A stretch of DNA of 64,000 bases, from NCBI GenBank assembly GCA_020632955.1, contig JACKEO010000005.1, forward strand, positions 256,263 to 320,262, read 5' to 3'. Both the position numbers and the translations under genes were made by a program. How positions within the stretch are numbered: position 1 is the stretch's first letter; the number at the start of each line of letters is the position of its first letter. Below the pieces are notes generated by a model. The model ran no database searches. It had not been told where the DNA came from and saw only the letters and a list, made by a program, of their open reading frames with translations. This document shows positions 33,590 through 41,676 of the stretch, one piece after another. This DNA comes from Alphaproteobacteria bacterium. Its GTDB lineage: Bacteria > Myxococcota_A > UBA796 > GCA-2862545.

Positions 33590-34246
33590 CTACCCGGCCA
33601 GGCCGCTGCCCACGGTCTGGCCGAGCAGCTCGAGCGCCCTCGTGCGCGCGGCGATCGCGTCGTGATCCGCACGCTCCCGCGCCAGCCACCGGGTGAGGGT
33701 GGCCTCGCGCTCCTCGTCCGACAGGCGCGCCTCCGCGCCGTGCTCGCGGCGCGTGCGCTCCGCCACCACGTGCAGCGCGAGGGCGGCGGCCACCGACACG
33801 TTCAGCGACTGGGCGAAGCCGCGCATGGGCACGGTGACCACGCCACGCGCCGCCTCCCGGGCCTCCGCCCCCACGCCCAGCACCTCTGCGCCGAACCAGA
33901 GACAGACGGGTCGATCGAGCGGCAGGTCGGCCGGCGTGACCGCTTCGGGCGAGAGGTCGGCCACCCAGAGGTCGACGCCCTCGGCCGCCAGGGCGTCGAG
34001 GGCCTCGCGTGGCGTGGGGTGGCGGTGCAGCGCGAGCCAGCGAGCGGCTCCCATCGACGGCCCACGGGAGGGCTGGAAGCGGTCCTTGCCCACGAGGTGG
34101 ACGTGGTGCACGCCGAGCGCGTCGCAGGTGCGCAGGATGGCGCTGGCGTTGTGCCGGTGGTGCACGTGCTCCACCGCGCAGCGCACCCAGCCGAGTCGCT
34201 GGGCGGCCACCTGGGCGAGGCGGGCTTCCCGGAGGTCGTCGTTCAC
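33590..34246 (-). CDS. trmH: tRNA (guanosine-2'-O-)-methyltransferase, TrmH/SpoU family
   Basis: 218 residues from GTG at 34246. SPOUT motifs: motif 1 HNASAILRTCDALG with Asn33 and the catalytic Arg39; motif 2 CLWFGAEVLGVG; motif 3 VPMRGFAQSLNVSVAAALAL, the knotted SAM site. Length and C-terminal helix (RWLARERADHDAIAARTRAL) fit TrmH, which methylates G18 in the tRNA D-loop. A related SpoU enzyme with another target cannot be excluded. Divergent from yhbY, with 77 bases between starts. Confidence 0.9.
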   Translation of the reverse strand: MNDDLREARLAQVAAQRLGWVRCAVEHVHHRHNASAILRTCDALGVHHVHLVGKDRFQPSRGPSMGAARWLALHRHPTPREALDALAAEGVDLWVADLSPEAVTPADLPLDRPVCLWFGAEVLGVGAEAREAARGVVTVPMRGFAQSLNVSVAAALALHVVAERTRREHGAEARLSDEEREATLTRWLARERADHDAIAARTRALELLGQTVGSGLAG

Positions 34247-34323
34247 GGGGCGGCTCTATCGTGGGGCACGCCGGCAGGACCCCCCGGCGCGCAGGACGGG
34301 ATAGGCGCGCCCGCGGAGGTCGC

Positions 34324-34617
34324 ATGGCGCTCACCGGCAAGCAGCGACGGTTCCTCAGGGCCCAGGCCCACCATCTCGATCCCGTGGTGCTCCTCGGCGC
34401 GGCCGGGCTGTCCGACGCCGTGGTGGCGAAGGTGGTCCAGGAGCTGGAGCAGCACGAGCTCATCAAGGTGAAGGTGAACGACGGCCCCGAGGGCGCGCGC
34501 GAGCTCGCCCCGCGGCTGGCGGAGCGCGCGGGGGCGGAGCTCGCCCAGGTCATCGGCAAGACGCTGGTGCTCTACCGCCGGCGTGCGAAGGACCCGGAGA
34601 TCAAGCTGCCGGTCTGA
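34324..34617 (+). CDS. yhbY: CRM-domain RNA-binding protein YhbY
   Basis: 97 residues from ATG at 34324, with GGAGG six bases upstream. The whole protein is one CRM domain: LTGKQRRFLRAQAHHLDPVVLLGAAGLSD, VVQELEQHELIKVKVNDG, and VIGKTLVLYRRRAKDPEIKLP. YhbY associates with pre-50S ribosomal particles. It stands alone, converging with the TPR gene 9 bases away. Confidence 0.93.
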   Translation: MALTGKQRRFLRAQAHHLDPVVLLGAAGLSDAVVAKVVQELEQHELIKVKVNDGPEGARELAPRLAERAGAELAQVIGKTLVLYRRRAKDPEIKLPV

Positions 34618-34626
34618 TCGGCAGCC

Positions 34627-35934
34627 CTACAGCAGCGCCGCCAGCCGCTCCCGTCGCGGATCGCCCTCGGCCAGCGCGTCGCGCAGCTGCTCGGCCCGGT
34701 CGGCCCAGCCCGCCTCGGCCGTGGCCTTGCCCACGAGGGCCTGGAGGTAGGCGTCCTCCCAGCTCGGACGGTCGACGAGGCCCCGCGCGATCGAGGCCAG
34801 CTCCAGGCCGCGCTCCACGTCCTGCCCCTCCTCCAGGTAGAGGGTGGCGAGCAGGCGGTGGGTGGCCAGATCCGGGGGACGCGATCCACAGCGGCCGGGC
34901 TCGCAGTCGTTCTGCCGCAGGCAGGTCTCCAGCGCGGCCATCGCCTCGGTGCGGTGACCGCCCTGCAGACGCACCCGGGCGATGCCCAGGTAGATCGACG
35001 GCTGGGGCCCGTGACGGCCCAGCAGCGCACGGTAGGCCTTCTCGGCCTCGGGCAGGCGGCCCGTGGCCTCGAGCAACGCGGCGTGCAGGGGAGCGGCCAC
35101 CTCGGGCTCGGTGCGCTTGAGGTGGGTGATGGTGGCGAGACCCCGCTCGGCGTCGCCGGCCGCGGCCTGGGCCTCGGCGAGCTGGACGGCGGTGTGGGCC
35201 GAGCCGATGGCCACGTGGCCCCCGTGGAGCTCCGCGAAGCGTTGCCAGGCGCGGGCGGCCGAGGCGGGATCACCGAGGCGCCGTGCGGCCCGGGCGCGCT
35301 CGTGCTGCACCACCGCCACGTCGTCGGGCAGCGTGAGCAGCACCTGGAGCGCCTCGTCGACCAGGCCGTCGTCGAGGTCGAGCACCGCCTGGGCGAAGGG
35401 CGAGCCCAGCTCCAGCATCTGGGCGCGCAGCGCCTCCGGGTAGGCGTCGTGGAGGATGGCGAGCCGGGCCTCCAGGGCCTCCGCCTCCTCGTCGCTCGCG
35501 CCCTCGGGCAGGGCCACGGCCAGCGCGCCGCTCACCTCGCGGAAGCCGTCATGCACCTCGGACAGACGCTCGGCCTCCACCCGCGCCGACCGCTTCGCCG
35601 CCTGGTCGCGCTGCTGCGCGTGGCCGGCGATGCGTTCCCGCGCCTGGGCGAAGTCCTCGTCCTGGCCCGGCTGCCGGAAGTCCTGCGCCACCTGGAGGTG
35701 GTGGCCCACCCGCTCGGGATCGCCCGCCTCCGACCAGGAGATCGCCGCCTCCAGGTTCGCCAGCGCCAGCTGTCCCTCCGCCTCGGAGACCAGCTCGGCC
35801 GCGCCGGGGAGATCGCCCAGGGCGAGGGCGTCCAGGCGCGCCGCCGCCACCTTGCCGCGTGACAGCAGCGCACGGGCCGCCTCGAGCCGCGCCTCGGGCG
35901 TGCGCCCGCCGAAGAGTCCAGACAGCCAGCCCAT
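34627..35934 (-). CDS. TPR-repeat protein
   Basis: 435 residues from ATG at 35934, overlapping the deformylase stop as TGATG. It begins MGWLSGLFGGRTPEARLEAA, an amphipathic start that could touch the membrane. Helical repeats fill the rest: LEAARALLSRGKVAAARLDAL, ALANLEAAISWSEAGDPERV, AQAVLDLDDGLVDEALQVLL, AWQRFAELHGGHVAIGSAH and EKAYRALLGRHGPQPSIYLGIARVRL are TPR-like. A single CEPGRC pair occurs near residue 370. TPR proteins are scaffolds; no partner is evident beyond the coupled deformylase. Confidence 0.75.
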   Translation of the reverse strand: MGWLSGLFGGRTPEARLEAARALLSRGKVAAARLDALALGDLPGAAELVSEAEGQLALANLEAAISWSEAGDPERVGHHLQVAQDFRQPGQDEDFAQARERIAGHAQQRDQAAKRSARVEAERLSEVHDGFREVSGALAVALPEGASDEEAEALEARLAILHDAYPEALRAQMLELGSPFAQAVLDLDDGLVDEALQVLLTLPDDVAVVQHERARAARRLGDPASAARAWQRFAELHGGHVAIGSAHTAVQLAEAQAAAGDAERGLATITHLKRTEPEVAAPLHAALLEATGRLPEAEKAYRALLGRHGPQPSIYLGIARVRLQGGHRTEAMAALETCLRQNDCEPGRCGSRPPDLATHRLLATLYLEEGQDVERGLELASIARGLVDRPSWEDAYLQALVGKATAEAGWADRAEQLRDALAEGDPRRERLAALL

Positions 35935-36515
35935 CACGCGACTCCTTGTGGTGCGACCTTGCGGATCAGGGGTTCCACGGGGCCGGGTCCCCGTGCGCGG
36001 CCTTCGGCCCGGTCGAGACGCCCGTAGCGCTCGAACTCCTCGAGGAAGGCCAGGGTGCCCGGGTCGACCTTGTCGACGTACAGCACGCCGTCGAGGTGGT
36101 CGCACTCGTGCTGTGCCACGACGGCAGGGAAGCCGTGCAGCTCGTAGGCCTTCGGCGTGCCGTCGCGATCGAGGGCGTCGAGCCGGATGCGCGCGGGCCG
36201 CCGCACCACGCCGCGAAGGCCCTCCACCGACAGGCAGCCCTCCACGGTCTCGGTGAGCTCCTCGCCCAGCGGACGGAGGACCGGGTTGATGAGGAACTCG
36301 GGACCCTTCTCGGGATCGAGCACCAGCACCACGGCCCGCAGCGAGGTGTGGACCTGGGGCGCGGCGAGGCCAGCCCCGTCGTACTCGTCCATCGTCTCGA
36401 GCAGGTCGTCGAGGAAGCGCTGGAAGACCGGCGACGCGATGGCGTCGACGGGCACCTCCTGGGCGGGGACCCTGAGGATGGGGTGGCCGAGCTGGGCGAC
36501 CTTCAGGATGGCCAC
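35934..36515 (-). CDS. def: Peptide deformylase
   Basis: 193 residues. GTG at 36515 is chosen: a GGAG box lies nine bases upstream and the protein then starts AILKVAQLGHPILR as in the family. Starts further upstream overlap the divergent promoter. All three motifs are intact: GAGLAAPQ (47-54), EGCLS (92-96) and HECDH (136-140), giving the metal ligands Cys94, His136 and His140 with catalytic Glu137. Removes formyl from nascent chains. No fmt gene follows. Confidence 0.96.
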   Translation of the reverse strand: MAILKVAQLGHPILRVPAQEVPVDAIASPVFQRFLDDLLETMDEYDGAGLAAPQVHTSLRAVVLVLDPEKGPEFLINPVLRPLGEELTETVEGCLSVEGLRGVVRRPARIRLDALDRDGTPKAYELHGFPAVVAQHECDHLDGVLYVDKVDPGTLAFLEEFERYGRLDRAEGRARGPGPVEPLIRKVAPQGVA

Positions 36516-36604
36516 GCGGACTCCGGGGCGAGCCGTGAGCATAGGCACGTCCTGCGGGAGGGCCAAGTAGCGAGGCCGTGGTCGGTCGTGGTACGCACCC
36601 GACG

Positions 36605-37876
36605 ATGACCGCACCGGGCTGGCGTGGCCGCATCCTCCTCGCGGCGCTGATCCTGGGCGCGGTGGCGGTGCACCTGTCGTCGCTGCAGGGCGCGTGGCGG
36701 GGAGCCCAGCGCGTGGGCGGCGGCAACGACTTCGCCTCCTACCACTACGCCACCCGTCTCGCGGCCGCGGGCGACGACCCCTACGACGTGGGCGCCCTGC
36801 GCTCCGCGGCGCGCAGGGACGGCCTGCTCCGCGGTGTGCATCCCTTCTTCTATCCGCCGCCCTTCCTGCTCTCGACCGCCTGGACGCTGCCGCTGTCGCT
36901 GCGCACCGCCTACCGGACGTGGTTCTGGCTCGACGAGCTCGCCGCGCTGCTCGCCGGCCTCGCGCTGGCGCGGTGGTGGCGTGCGCTGGGGCCCGCCGTG
37001 CCGGTGGCCCTCCTCGTGGTGCTCGCGGCGCTCGATGCGCTGCCGAACAACCACGTCATGGGGCAGATGAACCTCCCGGTGCTCGCCCTGGTGGTGGGCG
37101 GGCTCTGGGCCGATGCGCGGGAGCGCACCACCCTGGCCGGCGTCCTGCTCGGCGTGGCCTGCATGCTGAAGATGGCGCCCGCCCTCTTCGTGGCGTGGTG
37201 GCTCCTGCATCGGCGCTGGCGACCGGTGGCGGTGGCCGTGGCCACGGCCGTCGCGGTGTCGGTGCTCGCCCTGCCGCTCGTGGGGCTCGCGCACCAGCTC
37301 CGCTTCTACGTCGAGGTGCTGCCGGGCTTCGGCAGCGGTTCGTACAACGGCCTGTCGGTGGGCATCGACCTGTTCGGCAACCACTCCCTGGCCAACCTCT
37401 TCGACGAGCGCTGGCCTCCCGACGGGCGGCACGTGCAGCTCACCGACGCCGCGCGTCGGGCCACCACCGCCACCGTGCTCGCCCTGGTGACCCTCACCGC
37501 CGTGGCGCTGCGACGCGCGCCCGCCGACCCGATGGCACGCGCGGGTCAGGTGGGCGCGGTGTCGGCGCTCACCCTGCTGGTGCCGGTCTACACGTACGAG
37601 CACCACCTGGTGTGGCTGGTGCTGCCTGCGGTGGCGGTGGTGGCCGCCCTCGTCCGGCGTCGCCTCGCGGCGGCCTGGTGGCTTCCGGTGCTGCTCGCCT
37701 GGGGCGCGTGGTGCGTGCCCCTGGTGGATCTCAAGGCGCAGGCCACGGCACTGGCACCCGACCACGTGGCGCTCGCGTGGCTGCTGCGCGAGAGCAAGCT
37801 CGGGGCGGTCCTCGTGCTGTACGCTGCGGCGCTCGTGGTGGGGCGGTCGTCGACCCCCACGCTGGAGGATGCATGA
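36605..37876 (+). CDS. GT87-family (DUF2029) membrane glycosyltransferase
   Basis: 423 residues from ATG at 36605. Ten or so membrane segments. The first periplasmic loop has GNDFASYHYATRLAAAGDDPYD with the Asp of the GT-C family, and HPFFYPPPFLLSTAW follows. Further elements: GQMNLPVLALVVGGLWADARE and AGVLLGVACMLKMAPALFVAWWLL. GT87 enzymes use polyprenyl-phosphate-linked mannose or related donors; substrate unknown here. Its stop overlaps the next gene's start as ATGA. Confidence 0.85.
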   Translation: MTAPGWRGRILLAALILGAVAVHLSSLQGAWRGAQRVGGGNDFASYHYATRLAAAGDDPYDVGALRSAARRDGLLRGVHPFFYPPPFLLSTAWTLPLSLRTAYRTWFWLDELAALLAGLALARWWRALGPAVPVALLVVLAALDALPNNHVMGQMNLPVLALVVGGLWADARERTTLAGVLLGVACMLKMAPALFVAWWLLHRRWRPVAVAVATAVAVSVLALPLVGLAHQLRFYVEVLPGFGSGSYNGLSVGIDLFGNHSLANLFDERWPPDGRHVQLTDAARRATTATVLALVTLTAVALRRAPADPMARAGQVGAVSALTLLVPVYTYEHHLVWLVLPAVAVVAALVRRRLAAAWWLPVLLAWGAWCVPLVDLKAQATALAPDHVALAWLLRESKLGAVLVLYAAALVVGRSSTPTLEDA

Positions 37877-38661
37877 GCACCGCGGACGCCCCGCCGTCCT
37901 ACTCCCGCTACGAGCGCGTCTACCTCGTGCTCGCGGCCACCTTCGTGGTGCTGCTGATCCTCACCAACGTGGTGGGCGCCAAGCTCTTCGCCTCGCCGCT
38001 CCACGCCGACTGGGCGCTCACCACCGGCATCCTCACGTACCCGTTCACCTTCCTGGTCACCGACCTGGTCTCCGAGATCTACGGCAAGCGGCGCGCCGAC
38101 TTCATGGTGCTGCTGGGCTTCGTGCTCTCCTTCTTCATGCTCGGTGTGCTCTGGGTGGCGCAGAGCGTGCCGGCGCACCCGGCCTGGGCGTCCGGCGGCT
38201 TCTACACCGACGGCTGGATCGCGGGGGCGGGGCGCCCGCCGGGCGACGCCACCCAGGGCTACCAGCACGCCTTCGAGTCGGTGTTCGCCGTGAACGGGGT
38301 GCTGCTCTTCGGCTCCATGCTCGCGTACATGGTGGCCCAGCTCACCGACAACTGGCTCTTCCACTTCTGGAAGCGCCTCACGCACGGCCGCCACCTGTGG
38401 CTCCGGAACAACGGGTCCACCTGGATCAGCCAGCTGCTCGACACCGCGATCGTGAACTCGATCCTCTTCTACGTGGGCTTCGGCATGGAGCTGTGGACGG
38501 GCGTCTGGATCATGCTCACGATCTACCTGCACAAGCTCATCCTCGCGGTGCTCGACACCCCCATGATCTACCTGGGGGTGTGGCTCATCCGACGCGTGCT
38601 CGCCGACGAGCTGGACGCCGAGGGCCGGCTGGTGGGCGTCGACGGAGAGGTGACGCGATGA
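37873..38661 (+). CDS. Queuosine precursor transporter, YhhQ family
   Basis: 262 residues from ATG at 37873. Six to seven membrane helices with the family pattern: VLLILTNVVGAKLF, LTTGILTYPFTFLVTDLVSEIYGKRRAD, FGSMLAYMVAQLTDNWLFHFWKRLT, WLRNNGSTWISQLLDTAIVNSILFYVGFG. An insertion (about 95-130) enlarges one loop. Family members import preQ0/preQ1 for tRNA queuosine modification. No queuosine synthesis genes lie nearby. ATGA overlaps link it to both neighbours. Confidence 0.92.
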   Translation: MSTADAPPSYSRYERVYLVLAATFVVLLILTNVVGAKLFASPLHADWALTTGILTYPFTFLVTDLVSEIYGKRRADFMVLLGFVLSFFMLGVLWVAQSVPAHPAWASGGFYTDGWIAGAGRPPGDATQGYQHAFESVFAVNGVLLFGSMLAYMVAQLTDNWLFHFWKRLTHGRHLWLRNNGSTWISQLLDTAIVNSILFYVGFGMELWTGVWIMLTIYLHKLILAVLDTPMIYLGVWLIRRVLADELDAEGRLVGVDGEVTR

Positions 38662-39407
38662 GGGCGCTGGTCACGGGAGCGGGTCAGCGGGTGGGCCAGG
38701 CCATCGCGGTGGAGCTGGCGCGGCAGGGCGCGTCGGTGGCCGTGCACTACCGCACGAGCCGCGCAGGGGCCGAGCGCACCGTGGCGGCCTGCACCGAGGC
38801 GGGCGGCGAGGCCTGGCTGGTGCAGGGCGACCTCTCCCGCACGGCCGAGTGTCGCGCGGTGGTCGATGCGGTGCGCGGGCGCTGGGACACCCTCGACGTG
38901 CTCGTGAACAACGCGTCGGCCTTCACCGCCGTGCCCTTCGAGGAGGTGTCGCTCGACCACCTCGACGCCATGCTGGCCCTCCACGTGCGCGCCCCCTTCC
39001 TGCTGGTCCAGGGCCTGCTGCCGCTCCTGCGGGCGGGCGGCGTCACCGAGGCGCGCGCTCCTGGCGAGGGCGGGGTGGTCGTGAACCTGCACGACGTGGG
39101 CGCCGACCGCCCGCTCCCGGGGCACGCCGCCTACAGCGTGTCGAAGGCGGCCCTCGCCATGCTCACGCGCGCGCTCGCCGTCGAGCTGGCGCCGGCGGTG
39201 CGGGCGGTGGGCGTGAGCCCCGGGCAGGTGGCGTGGCCACCGGACTACGACGAGGCCCGTCGCGAGCGCATCGCCGCGCGGATCCCGATGGGCAGGGTGG
39301 GCACGCCCGAGGACGTGGCACGCCTCGTCCGCTTCGTCGTCTGCGAGGCGCCCTACCTGAACGGGGTGGACGTGCCCGTCGACGGGGGCCTCAGCTCCCG
39401 GTACTGA
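38658..39407 (+). CDS. SDR oxidoreductase, pteridine-reductase-like
   Basis: 249 residues from ATG at 38658. Rossmann entry VTGAGQRVGQAIAVEL with the T-G-x-x-x-R variant seen in pteridine reductase/FolM, rather than TGxxxGIG. NNAS (84-87), catalytic Tyr159 and Lys163 (YSVSK), and the C-terminal GVDVPVDGGLSSRY typical of classic SDRs. A dihydropterin reductase role is plausible, and folK and a folB fusion are also in the window, but it may reduce another carbonyl. The last 17 bases overlap the convergent regulator gene. Confidence 0.8.
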   Translation: MRALVTGAGQRVGQAIAVELARQGASVAVHYRTSRAGAERTVAACTEAGGEAWLVQGDLSRTAECRAVVDAVRGRWDTLDVLVNNASAFTAVPFEEVSLDHLDAMLALHVRAPFLLVQGLLPLLRAGGVTEARAPGEGGVVVNLHDVGADRPLPGHAAYSVSKAALAMLTRALAVELAPAVRAVGVSPGQVAWPPDYDEARRERIAARIPMGRVGTPEDVARLVRFVVCEAPYLNGVDVPVDGGLSSRY

Positions 39408-40425
39408 CCGACGCGCGCTGCGTGGGCACCACGAGCTTCCAGCCCTCGCCGTGCACCGTGAGCAGCACGCTGGGCGCGGCGGGGTCGGGCTCGAGCTTGC
39501 GCCGGAGGCGGCGGATGGCCACCGCGGGGGCGTGGGTGAGCACGGTGCTGCTGACGCCCCACACCTCGCGCTCAAGGTCGGCGTGGCTCACCGTCTGGTT
39601 CGCGTGCTCGATGAGGTAGCCGAGGAGCTGGTGCTCACGGTCGGTGAGGTCGAGGCGGGCGCCCTCCCGCTGGAGGATGCCGCGTCCCAGGTCCACCACG
39701 CCGCTCGACAGACGGATCACGGGTTGGCTGGTGTCGCCCTCCCGCGCGCGTCGCCGGCTGGCGCTCGCGGTGGCGGCGTCGTGCAGGTGGGACACCAGCG
39801 TGGGGTCGGCCGTGGGCACCGCGCGGTCGAGCACGGCGTCGTCGAGCACGATCGCGTTGCGGGACGCGCCACAGAGCACGGGGGCGCCGAAGCTCGCCTC
39901 CAGCCGCGCGATGTCGACGTCGGTGCGCGTGAGCTGGACCTGCCGTGCTGGCGCCGGGCGCGCCGTGACGTCGCTGCAGAGCTGCTGGGTGCCCCTGAGC
40001 ATGTCCTCCACCATGTGGGGCCACCCGGGCATGGCCTGCGCCACCTCGATGGAGAGCCGCGCGCCGCCCTCGACGGGGGTGAACTCCATGCTGAGGCCCG
40101 ACAGCAGCACGTTGCTCGTGCGCGCGGCGTCCGCGAGGCCCTCGCGCACCGTCTCGTGGTAGGCCACGAGGAAGCCCTGGATCCCGTAGGCTCGCCACGT
40201 GGCGCTCTCGGCCATCGTGAGGCCCACGTGCGGGTCGTCGAGGAGCTCCGAGGCGAGCGCGTACACGCGCAGCGCGGCGTCGAAGCGGATCAGGGCGCCA
40301 CGGTCGTCGAGCACCCCGGGGTCGATCCCGGCGCGCCTCAGCACGCCCGCCGGATCGATGCCGCGCGTGCGCAGCAGCGGCACGGCCCGATCGAGCAGGG
40401 CGATGGAGGCGAAGACCACGCTCAC
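39391..40425 (-). CDS. Transcriptional regulator: AraC-type ligand domain fused to OmpR-type winged helix
   Basis: 344 residues from GTG at 40425. The first ~190 residues resemble the arabinose-binding N-domain of certain AraC regulators: LLRTRGIDPAGVLRRAGIDPGVL, RFDAALRVYALASELLDDPHVGL, and YGIQGFLVAYHETVREGLADA. The C-terminal ~100 residues are not an AraC HTH but a winged helix as in OmpR/PhoB: LTDREHQLLGYLIEHANQTVSHADLEREVWG, VAIRRLRRKLEPDP, LLTVHGEGWKL. No phospho-receiver domain is present. It may bind a small ligand and act without a kinase (inference). Paralogous with the gene 66 bases upstream. Confidence 0.82.
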   Translation of the reverse strand: MSVVFASIALLDRAVPLLRTRGIDPAGVLRRAGIDPGVLDDRGALIRFDAALRVYALASELLDDPHVGLTMAESATWRAYGIQGFLVAYHETVREGLADAARTSNVLLSGLSMEFTPVEGGARLSIEVAQAMPGWPHMVEDMLRGTQQLCSDVTARPAPARQVQLTRTDVDIARLEASFGAPVLCGASRNAIVLDDAVLDRAVPTADPTLVSHLHDAATASASRRRAREGDTSQPVIRLSSGVVDLGRGILQREGARLDLTDREHQLLGYLIEHANQTVSHADLEREVWGVSSTVLTHAPAVAIRRLRRKLEPDPAAPSVLLTVHGEGWKLVVPTQRASVSTGS

Positions 40426-40465
40426 CGGAACACCCCCGACAGCAGTCGTATCCGGGTCGCGGCGA

Positions 40466-40496
40466 CCTGACGCGCACGTGCCAGACGCATGTCAGG
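40466..40496. promoter_or_regulatory. Inverted repeat between the two paralogous regulator genes
   Basis: CCTGAC (40466-40471) and GTCAGG (40491-40496) are perfect inverted copies around a 19-base core containing the CACGTG-like sequence GCACGTGCC. It spans the upstream gene's stop. It could be an operator for one of the regulators or a weak terminator. Confidence 0.3.
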
Positions 40497-41523
40497 ACGA
40501 TCCCTCGCGCACACGCAGGGTCCAGCCCTCGCCGAACACCGTGATCAGGTTCACGGGGACCGAGGGATCCTGCTCCAGCTTGGCCCTGAGGCGCCGCACG
40601 GTGACGGCGGGGGCGTGGCTGATCTCCCAGCGATCCGTGGTCCACACGGCCTGCTCCAGCTGCTCGTGGGTCACCACCTGGTTGGGGTGCGCCGAGAGCA
40701 CGCGCAGCACCTGCACCTCGCGCGGCGTGAGCGGCGTGCTGCGGCCGTCGCGCACCACCTGGCCGAGCTCGAGGTCCACCACCGCGTCCTGCAGCTGGAT
40801 CACACCGCCGTGGCGCGCCACCGTGCGGCGCTTGCGCACCTGGGCGGCGACGGCCTCGTGCAGGTGGGCGAGCACGGTGGGGTCGGCCGTGGGGACCGGG
40901 AGCTGCAGATCCCGCGCGCGGATGCGCACCGAGGAGGGCGCGTCGGAGACGGTGGGCATCGTGCCGAGGACCTGGCGGAAGGGCTCGAGGTGGACGGGCT
41001 GCAGGCGGCTGCCGTGGAGGTCGATCGCCGCCGGAGCCCAGTCCTCGGCGGTCACCTCGCGACCGCACACCACCATGCCGGCCACCAGGTCGTGCCCGAA
41101 CAGGTCGATGCCCGGCGCGTCCGTGCGAGGCACGAAGCGGTACACCACGTCGTCCTGCACCGCCTCGATCTCGATCACGAGGGCGGGGATGAGGGTGGCG
41201 AGCGTGGCGCACCCGGCGGCGAGGCCCTCGCCGAGGGTGGCGTGGTGGCGCAGCAGCAGGCCGGGCAGACCGTAGGTGCTGGACGTGGCGGTGCTCGCGA
41301 GGCTCACCCCGAAGGCGGGGTCGTCCAGGAGCTGGGCCCCCAGCTGGTAGATCGCGAGCCCGCTGTGCAGGGGCAACAGGGCCAGCGGATCGTCGAGGTC
41401 GACGTCCTGGAGCCCCACCCGGGCCACCACCTCCGCGCGCGGATGGCCCGCGGCGTCCAGGCGGGCGAGCGCGCGCTGGATGAGCGCCACGGAGGCGTAG
41501 GAGGTGCCGTCCAGCGAACTCAC
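40492..41523 (-). CDS. Paralogous regulator: AraC-type ligand domain fused to OmpR-type winged helix
   Basis: 343 residues from GTG at 41523, with GGAGG seven bases upstream. Same plan as its neighbour. The ligand-domain-like half has LAIYQLGAQLLDDPAFGVSL, YGLPGLLLRHHATLGEGLAAG and ALVIEIEAVQDDVVYRF. The shared hinge reads VPTADPTVLAHLHEAVAAQ; the neighbour has VPTADPTLVSHLHDAATAS. The winged helix is LTPREVQVLRVLSAHPNQVVTHEQLEQAVW, VTVRRLRAKLEQDP, ITVFGEGWTLRV. The two proteins clearly arose by duplication and then diverged in the ligand half. Divergent from the CocE-like hydrolase gene, which could be a target. Confidence 0.82.
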   Translation of the reverse strand: MSSLDGTSYASVALIQRALARLDAAGHPRAEVVARVGLQDVDLDDPLALLPLHSGLAIYQLGAQLLDDPAFGVSLASTATSSTYGLPGLLLRHHATLGEGLAAGCATLATLIPALVIEIEAVQDDVVYRFVPRTDAPGIDLFGHDLVAGMVVCGREVTAEDWAPAAIDLHGSRLQPVHLEPFRQVLGTMPTVSDAPSSVRIRARDLQLPVPTADPTVLAHLHEAVAAQVRKRRTVARHGGVIQLQDAVVDLELGQVVRDGRSTPLTPREVQVLRVLSAHPNQVVTHEQLEQAVWTTDRWEISHAPAVTVRRLRAKLEQDPSVPVNLITVFGEGWTLRVREGSS

Positions 41524-41676
41524 GTGTGCGCCTCCACCGGGGGGCGACCGCCCGGGCGCTGCGCTGGGGGCGAGACTCCCACGTCGCTGCGCGCCCAGTC
41601 TAGTCCCGCGCACGCGCGGAGAGGAGGGGACGCGGCGTGGGCCGGTCGGGGTAGGTGTCCGCGCTCCGGAGGGGCG

